Source: an uncultured Ruminococcus sp. (GTDB taxonomy: Bacteria > Bacillota > Clostridia > Oscillospirales > Ruminococcaceae). From it: a stretch of 11,347 nt of DNA. A program made the translations under genes and the position numbers. The stretch's first letter is position 1. Every line of letters starts with the position of its first letter. The notes under the pieces are model-generated. The model had not been told where the DNA came from, searched no databases, and saw nothing but the letters and a program-made list of their open reading frames with translations. Location of the stretch: positions 1 to 11,347 of the forward strand of contig USNJ01000054.1 in NCBI GenBank assembly GCA_900556055.1. Direction: 5' to 3'. Positions 8,557 through 11,347 of the stretch are shown piece after piece.

Positions 8557-10026
8557 TCAGAGCTTTGCGGCTTCCTTGACGGCATTTACGACCGCAAGAG
8601 CCTTATTCTTGGTTTCTTCGTATTCATTCTCGGGAACGCTGTCGTAAACAATGCCTGCGCCCGCCTGAACATATGCCTTGTTGTTTCTGAAAAGCACTGT
8701 CCTGATGGCGATACAGGTGTCGATATCTCCGTCAAATGCGAGATATCCGACTGTTCCGCCGTACAGACCTCTGCGCTTGTTTTCCAGCTCGTCGATGATC
8801 TCCATAGCACGTACCTTGGGCGCACCCGAAAGTGTTCCTGCGGGGAGAACTGACATCAGGGCATCAAGAGCGGTCTTTCCGTCGGCAAGCTCGCCTCTTA
8901 CGTCCGAAACAAGGTGAGTTACCTTTGAATAAGCCTCGACTCTCATGAAATCCGTCACGCTGACAGTTCCGAAGCGGCATACCCTGCCGACATCGTTTCT
9001 GCCGAGGTCAACGAGCATCGTATGCTCCGCACGCTCCTTTTCATCGGAAACAAGGCGTTTTTTCAGTGCTTCGTCCTCCTCGGGGGTCTTTCCTCTGGGA
9101 ACTGTTCCCGCAATAGGCTTCGTAATGACCGCCCTGTCGGAAACATTCACGAGCATTTCGGGAGATGCACCCGCAATGCAGTAATCCTTGTGATCGAAAT
9201 AATAAAGATAAGGCGAGGGATTTGTGGAACGCAGCATTCTGTAAACATCGAAAGCATCGGGAGGATTGTCGATCTCAAATCTCTGCGAAACAACTACCTG
9301 GCTGATGTCGCCGTCAACGATATGCTCCCTGCACTTGTTCACCATGTCAATGAATTCTTCCTTTGTGACGTTGGATCTCACTTCAACATCGCCATCGCCG
9401 TGCGGTGTTTTTTCCTCGGGAACATATTCAGCGATCATGCGTCCAAGCTCCTCTGCACGCTGCTCACACTCTCTGTATTTCTCCGTAACATTGTCATCAT
9501 GGCGGATATTCAGTATGATAACAGCCTTGTTGGAAAGATGGTCGTAAGCGATTATTTCATCATAAAGGAATAGGTTCGCATCAGGCATTCCGAGATCGTC
9601 CTCGGGGGGATCTGCCAGCGTTTTCTCGAAATATCTAACGCAGTCGTAAGCGAAATATCCGATCAGACCGCCTGTCAGCTTCGGACGGTTCGGGAATTTG
9701 GGTGCTGTATGCTCCTTGAGTATCCTTTTAAGAAGCTTTATCGGATCGGAAACGCTCTCCGTCTCGGTAACGCCGTTTGTGATTATCTCAGCCCTGCCGT
9801 TCTTGATGCGGATCTCTGTTTTCGGGCTGATGCCGATGAACGAGTAACGTCCCCATCTGTCGGAATTGTCAACGCTCTCGAGGATAAAACAGTTCTCAGA
9901 CTTGTTTTTCATTGCCCTGAAGATCTGTACAGGCGTGCAGCTGTCGATCAGCAGCTCATGGAAAACAGGCACGGTCTTGTAGCTTTTCAGCAGGTCTTTT
10001 ACAGTTTCAACATTTGGAAAAATCAT
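8557..10026 (-). CDS. trpE: Anthranilate synthase component I
   Basis: TrpE makes anthranilate from chorismate, using ammonia from the TrpG domain encoded next. From the ATG at 10026 the protein has 489 residues. The binding site AAAGGG precedes it by nine bases. An in-frame ATG farther upstream (10107) would run through the leader terminator and is rejected. The tryptophan-binding region ILESVDNS (48-55) corresponds to the LLES feedback site of the family, so inhibition by tryptophan is expected. The chorismate-binding domain shows ASPEMLV (287-293), KPIAGT (303-308), ERAEHTMLVDLGRND (331-345), LPAGTLSGAPKVRAME (394-409), and the terminal GAGIV (456-460). It is the first gene of the operon, directly behind the T-box leader. 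Confidence 0.96.
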   Translation of the reverse strand: MIFPNVETVKDLLKSYKTVPVFHELLIDSCTPVQIFRAMKNKSENCFILESVDNSDRWGRYSFIGISPKTEIRIKNGRAEIITNGVTETESVSDPIKLLKRILKEHTAPKFPNRPKLTGGLIGYFAYDCVRYFEKTLADPPEDDLGMPDANLFLYDEIIAYDHLSNKAVIILNIRHDDNVTEKYRECEQRAEELGRMIAEYVPEEKTPHGDGDVEVRSNVTKEEFIDMVNKCREHIVDGDISQVVVSQRFEIDNPPDAFDVYRMLRSTNPSPYLYYFDHKDYCIAGASPEMLVNVSDRAVITKPIAGTVPRGKTPEEDEALKKRLVSDEKERAEHTMLVDLGRNDVGRVCRFGTVSVTDFMRVEAYSKVTHLVSDVRGELADGKTALDALMSVLPAGTLSGAPKVRAMEIIDELENKRRGLYGGTVGYLAFDGDIDTCIAIRTVLFRNNKAYVQAGAGIVYDSVPENEYEETKNKALAVVNAVKEAAKL

Positions 10027-10046
10027 TGATATCAGCCCTTTCAAAT

Positions 10047-10089
10047 AAAAAAAACGTCCCGATGCAAGACTTTTTCTTGCATCGGGACG
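10047..10089 (-). terminator. T-box regulated terminator before trpE
   Basis: A perfect 15-bp stem (10055-10069 with 10075-10089, five-base loop) is followed on the - strand by eight T residues (10047-10054). Part of its upstream arm is shared with the antiterminator, so the two structures exclude each other. It lies 20 bases before the trpE ATG. Confidence 0.95.
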
Positions 10090-10400
10090 ATAATATCGTG
10101 GTGCCACCCGTATTCGCAGGCAATAAAAAACGCCCGCCTCATCAGGTATCGGCGAACGTAAAGCTATCGAAGATGTTTAAGACATCGTTTCAAGTACGCC
10201 GCAATTCGCATTAATACCCTATCCACTAACGCAGGAAACTCGGCATCGAATACTAAGCTTTCGCTTTTCCTCTCAGCTCCTCACAAATCCATTCACAGAA
10301 ATCGTATGTACGGAACTCGCACCGAATGCCCCGCTCTCTGAAACACCGTATTGACTGTTACTTACCTTTGTTCAAAGGATTTAACATATATCAGATTGTG
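10047..10400 (-). promoter_or_regulatory. tRNA-Trp T-box riboswitch leader of the trp operon
   Basis: The roughly 350-nt leader before trpE has the parts of a T-box. On the - strand, Stem I carries AGAGAG (10334-10339) and GGTGCGAG (10316-10323). The specifier loop reads GAA-UGG-A, with the Trp codon UGG at 10289-10291. A Stem III hairpin is at 10116-10137. The T-box core TGGCACCACG lies at 10097-10106. Its UGGC would pair with the GCCA end of tRNA-Trp, which carries discriminator G73. The antiterminator (10083-10110) folds with GGG/CCC and ACGAT/ATCGT pairs around a seven-base UGGCACC bulge. It competes with the terminator at 10055-10089 for the same bases. Known T-box logic predicts that uncharged tRNA-Trp turns the operon on. 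Confidence 0.95.
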
Positions 10401-10405
10401 CCTTT

Positions 10406-10434
10406 ATTATAAAATGGCAAATGCAATTTGTCAA
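10406..10434 (-). promoter_or_regulatory. Consensus SigA-type promoter of the trp operon
   Basis: The - strand shows a perfect -35 TTGACA (10429-10434) and a perfect -10 TATAAT (10406-10411) separated by 17 bases. Start of transcription is expected near 10399, just ahead of the T-box leader. Confidence 0.93.
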
Positions 10435-10450
10435 TAGTCAAATTGCATTT
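10419..10450. promoter_or_regulatory. Perfect 12-bp inverted repeat over the trp -35 box, possible operator
   Basis: AAATGCAATTTG (10419-10430) and its exact complement (10439-10450) are separated by eight bases. Each arm is also a near-palindrome (AAAT...ATTT), with the two arm centres 20 bases apart, about two helical turns. The repeat covers the trp -35 hexamer and part of the spacer, the usual place for a repressor. No regulator gene is nearby to identify the protein. Confidence 0.5.
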
Positions 10451-10780
10451 TTGTTTATCTCATACAAACAAGTTGCCACCAAGTTGGCTATATTGTTATA
10501 TACACACTTTACACTGTTAAATAAAGGTGCTAAGATAACGCTAATTTTTGCCCCCGCATACATATATTATACATAAGTGCTAAGAAAAACAGCATTTCGC
10601 ACGGCTACTTTCCTTTGATTTGTAAATATTTTCCATGTAATAAATAGTGCGAATTTGTTGATTTTATCCCAAAAGTGGGATAATTTTACCTGAAGCCCCT
10701 ACTTCGGCGGCGTATATTTATTTCTCAATAATTAACAAATGCTTTCCGTTTTACGATTGGTAGGCAGGATTTACAGAGTG
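10451..10780. other. AT-rich gene-free stretch upstream of the trp promoter
   Basis: I see no coding sequence here. The notable elements are two copies of GTGCTAAGA (10527-10535 and 10577-10585), exactly 50 bases apart; a perfect 8-bp hairpin TTATCCCA/TGGGATAA with a four-base loop (10664-10683), followed by TTTT; and a possible weak promoter TTTACA-17-TAAGAT ending near 10536. The repeats are spaced about five helical turns apart and might bind a regulator, but nothing proves this. Confidence 0.4.
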
Positions 10781-10786
10781 TATAAT
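10757..10786 (+). promoter_or_regulatory. Probable promoter of the small downstream gene
   Basis: A perfect TATAAT at 10781-10786 is preceded by TTGGTA (10757-10762) at 18 bases. Transcription would start near 10793 and give a leader of about 80 nt before the ATG at 10875. Confidence 0.6.
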
Positions 10787-10821
10787 TTACAAAAAGGATA
10801 CGGCAGCAGCCTCAAATCAAG

Positions 10822-10849
10822 CGGATATCAGCATAAAGCTGAATATCCG
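10822..10849 (+). promoter_or_regulatory. Hairpin in the leader of the small gene
   Basis: CGGATATCAGC (10822-10832) pairs with GCTG-A-ATATCCG (10838-10849) around a five-base loop, with a single bulged A. It ends seven bases before the ribosome binding site AAGGAAGG (10857-10864). It could stabilise the transcript or tune translation. No T run follows, so it is not a terminator. Confidence 0.45.
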
Positions 10850-10874
10850 ATCAACTAAGGAAGGTCACAGATTA

Positions 10875-11147
10875 ATGAAAACAGGATTTACAACAGACTC
10901 AGGCGCAAAATACCGATGCAGGCTTGAAAAAAGCGAAAAATACATAGAGGGATCCGGCAGGATATGCGTCTACGGAGTCAGCCTTTTCAGAGAAGGCTCC
11001 GAATACTCCTCGGACGAATATGAAAACTCCCGCATCACGGACATCACCTCAGAAAAAAGCACAGCCGAGGAATTCATCGAACTTATCGTCAGGAACAAGG
11101 TGCTTCCCGTCCATCTTGCGGACGCTGCATATGACTTCATCGGCTGA
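10875..11147 (+). CDS. Small conserved protein, DUF6514-like
   Basis: This is a 90-residue, acidic, soluble protein with no signal peptide or membrane segment. A central block, ICVYGVSLF (about 30-38), is followed by RITDITSEKSTAEEFIELIVRNKVLPVHLADAAYDFIG at the C-terminus. From memory this matches the pattern of DUF6514, a Clostridia family of about 90 residues with YGI near the middle, a DIS segment and N.V.P.HL.D..DD at the end. I cannot run the search to confirm it, and no function is known to me. The ATG follows AAGGAAGG at a ten-base spacing, with a probable promoter and a leader hairpin upstream, which supports a real gene. It faces the sigma factor gene on the other strand, with only 12 bases between the two stops. 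Confidence 0.75.
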   Translation: MKTGFTTDSGAKYRCRLEKSEKYIEGSGRICVYGVSLFREGSEYSSDEYENSRITDITSEKSTAEEFIELIVRNKVLPVHLADAAYDFIG

Positions 11148-11159
11148 TAAACGGCATTT

Positions 11160-11347
11160 TCAGGCACGGTCATAACGCTTTTTCAGCTCCTCCAGTGCCT
11201 TTTTTTCTATCCTCGAAACATATGAACGTGAAATATCCAGCTTTTCGGCGACCTCCCGCTGCGTAAGCGGCTTATGCCCGAAAAGCCCGTATCTGTGGGT
11301 AATAACGGCAAGCTCCCTTTCATCGAGACATTCCCCGATAAAACGGT
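11160..11347 (-). CDS. sigK: Sporulation-type sigma factor (SigK-like), C-terminal part only
   Basis: The last 61 residues of a sigma-70 family factor are visible; the rest lies beyond the window. They form region 4, which reads the -35 box. [23 protein letters not shown] is followed by a helix-turn-helix, [35 protein letters not shown]. The [13 protein letters not shown] stretch resembles SigK, the late mother-cell factor, more than SigA, but SigE and SigG share much of it, so the exact sigma is uncertain. The gene converges on the small DUF6514-like gene, with 12 bases between stops. No terminator hairpin is obvious in that gap. Confidence 0.85.
   Translation of the reverse strand, partial: RFIGECLDERELAVITHRYGLFGHKPLTQREVAEKLDISRSYVSRIEKKALEELKKRYDRA

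Noticed and set aside
10027..10107. N-terminal extension of trpE from an upstream in-frame ATG at 10107
   Set aside because: It would translate the T-box terminator hairpin and poly-T run. The ATG at 10026 has a proper binding site and gives a normal TrpE start.
10116..10137. Hairpin with T-rich loop in the trp leader as an extra terminator
   Set aside because: The T run is in the loop and not after the stem. Position and form fit Stem III of the T-box.
10561..10569. CATATATTA resembling a SigE/SigK -10 element
   Set aside because: No matching -35 sequence is found at the right distance, and such AT-rich words arise easily by chance here.

Overview
The window looks like a chromosomal segment of a low-to-moderate GC, spore-lineage Firmicute, most likely a Ruminococcus or close relative in the Oscillospiraceae. 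This rests on a T-box riboswitch, strong AGGAGG-type ribosome binding sites, a sporulation-type sigma factor, a Clostridia-type small DUF protein and a PilT retraction ATPase. It is mostly well-ordered housekeeping DNA. I see no insertion sequence, CRISPR array, prophage, tRNA or rRNA.

Layout. (1) Bases 1-1647, + strand: the 3' part of a CobU-like P-loop protein, then pilT, closed by a hairpin terminator. (2) 1593-1875: a convergent intergenic gap with two terminators and a possible 19-codon ORF. (3) 1876-3234, - strand: gdhA, NADP-type glutamate dehydrogenase, with its own near-consensus promoter at 3310-3338 and a 20-bp palindrome in its early transcribed region. (4) 3466-10026, - strand: a complete tryptophan operon in the order trpE-trpGD(fused)-trpC-trpF-trpB-trpA. 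The genes are separated by 4-16 bases or overlap by 4. The operon starts at a consensus promoter (10406-10434), passes through a roughly 350-nt T-box leader with a UGG (Trp) specifier, and ends at a large hairpin at 3359-3440. (5) 10435-10874: an AT-rich, gene-free stretch with repeats, hairpins and a promoter for the next gene. (6) 10875-11147, +: a 90-residue DUF6514-like protein. (7) 11160-11347, -: the C-terminal end of a sigma-70-family factor, closest to sporulation SigK, cut by the window edge.

How the parts work together. TrpE and TrpG/TrpD convert chorismate, glutamine and PRPP to phosphoribosyl-anthranilate. TrpF, TrpC and TrpA/TrpB complete tryptophan. Uncharged tRNA-Trp should bind the T-box leader and let transcription continue past the terminator at 10047-10089. 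A perfect 12-bp inverted repeat over the trp -35 box suggests a second, protein-based control. gdhA supplies glutamate from ammonia and is transcribed separately.

The least ordinary points are the CobU-like protein, which lacks the guanylylation histidine and sits next to pilT; the operator-like repeat at the trp promoter; the palindrome in the gdhA leader; and a Glu in place of the usual catalytic Asp60 in TrpA. I found no clearly new multi-gene system.
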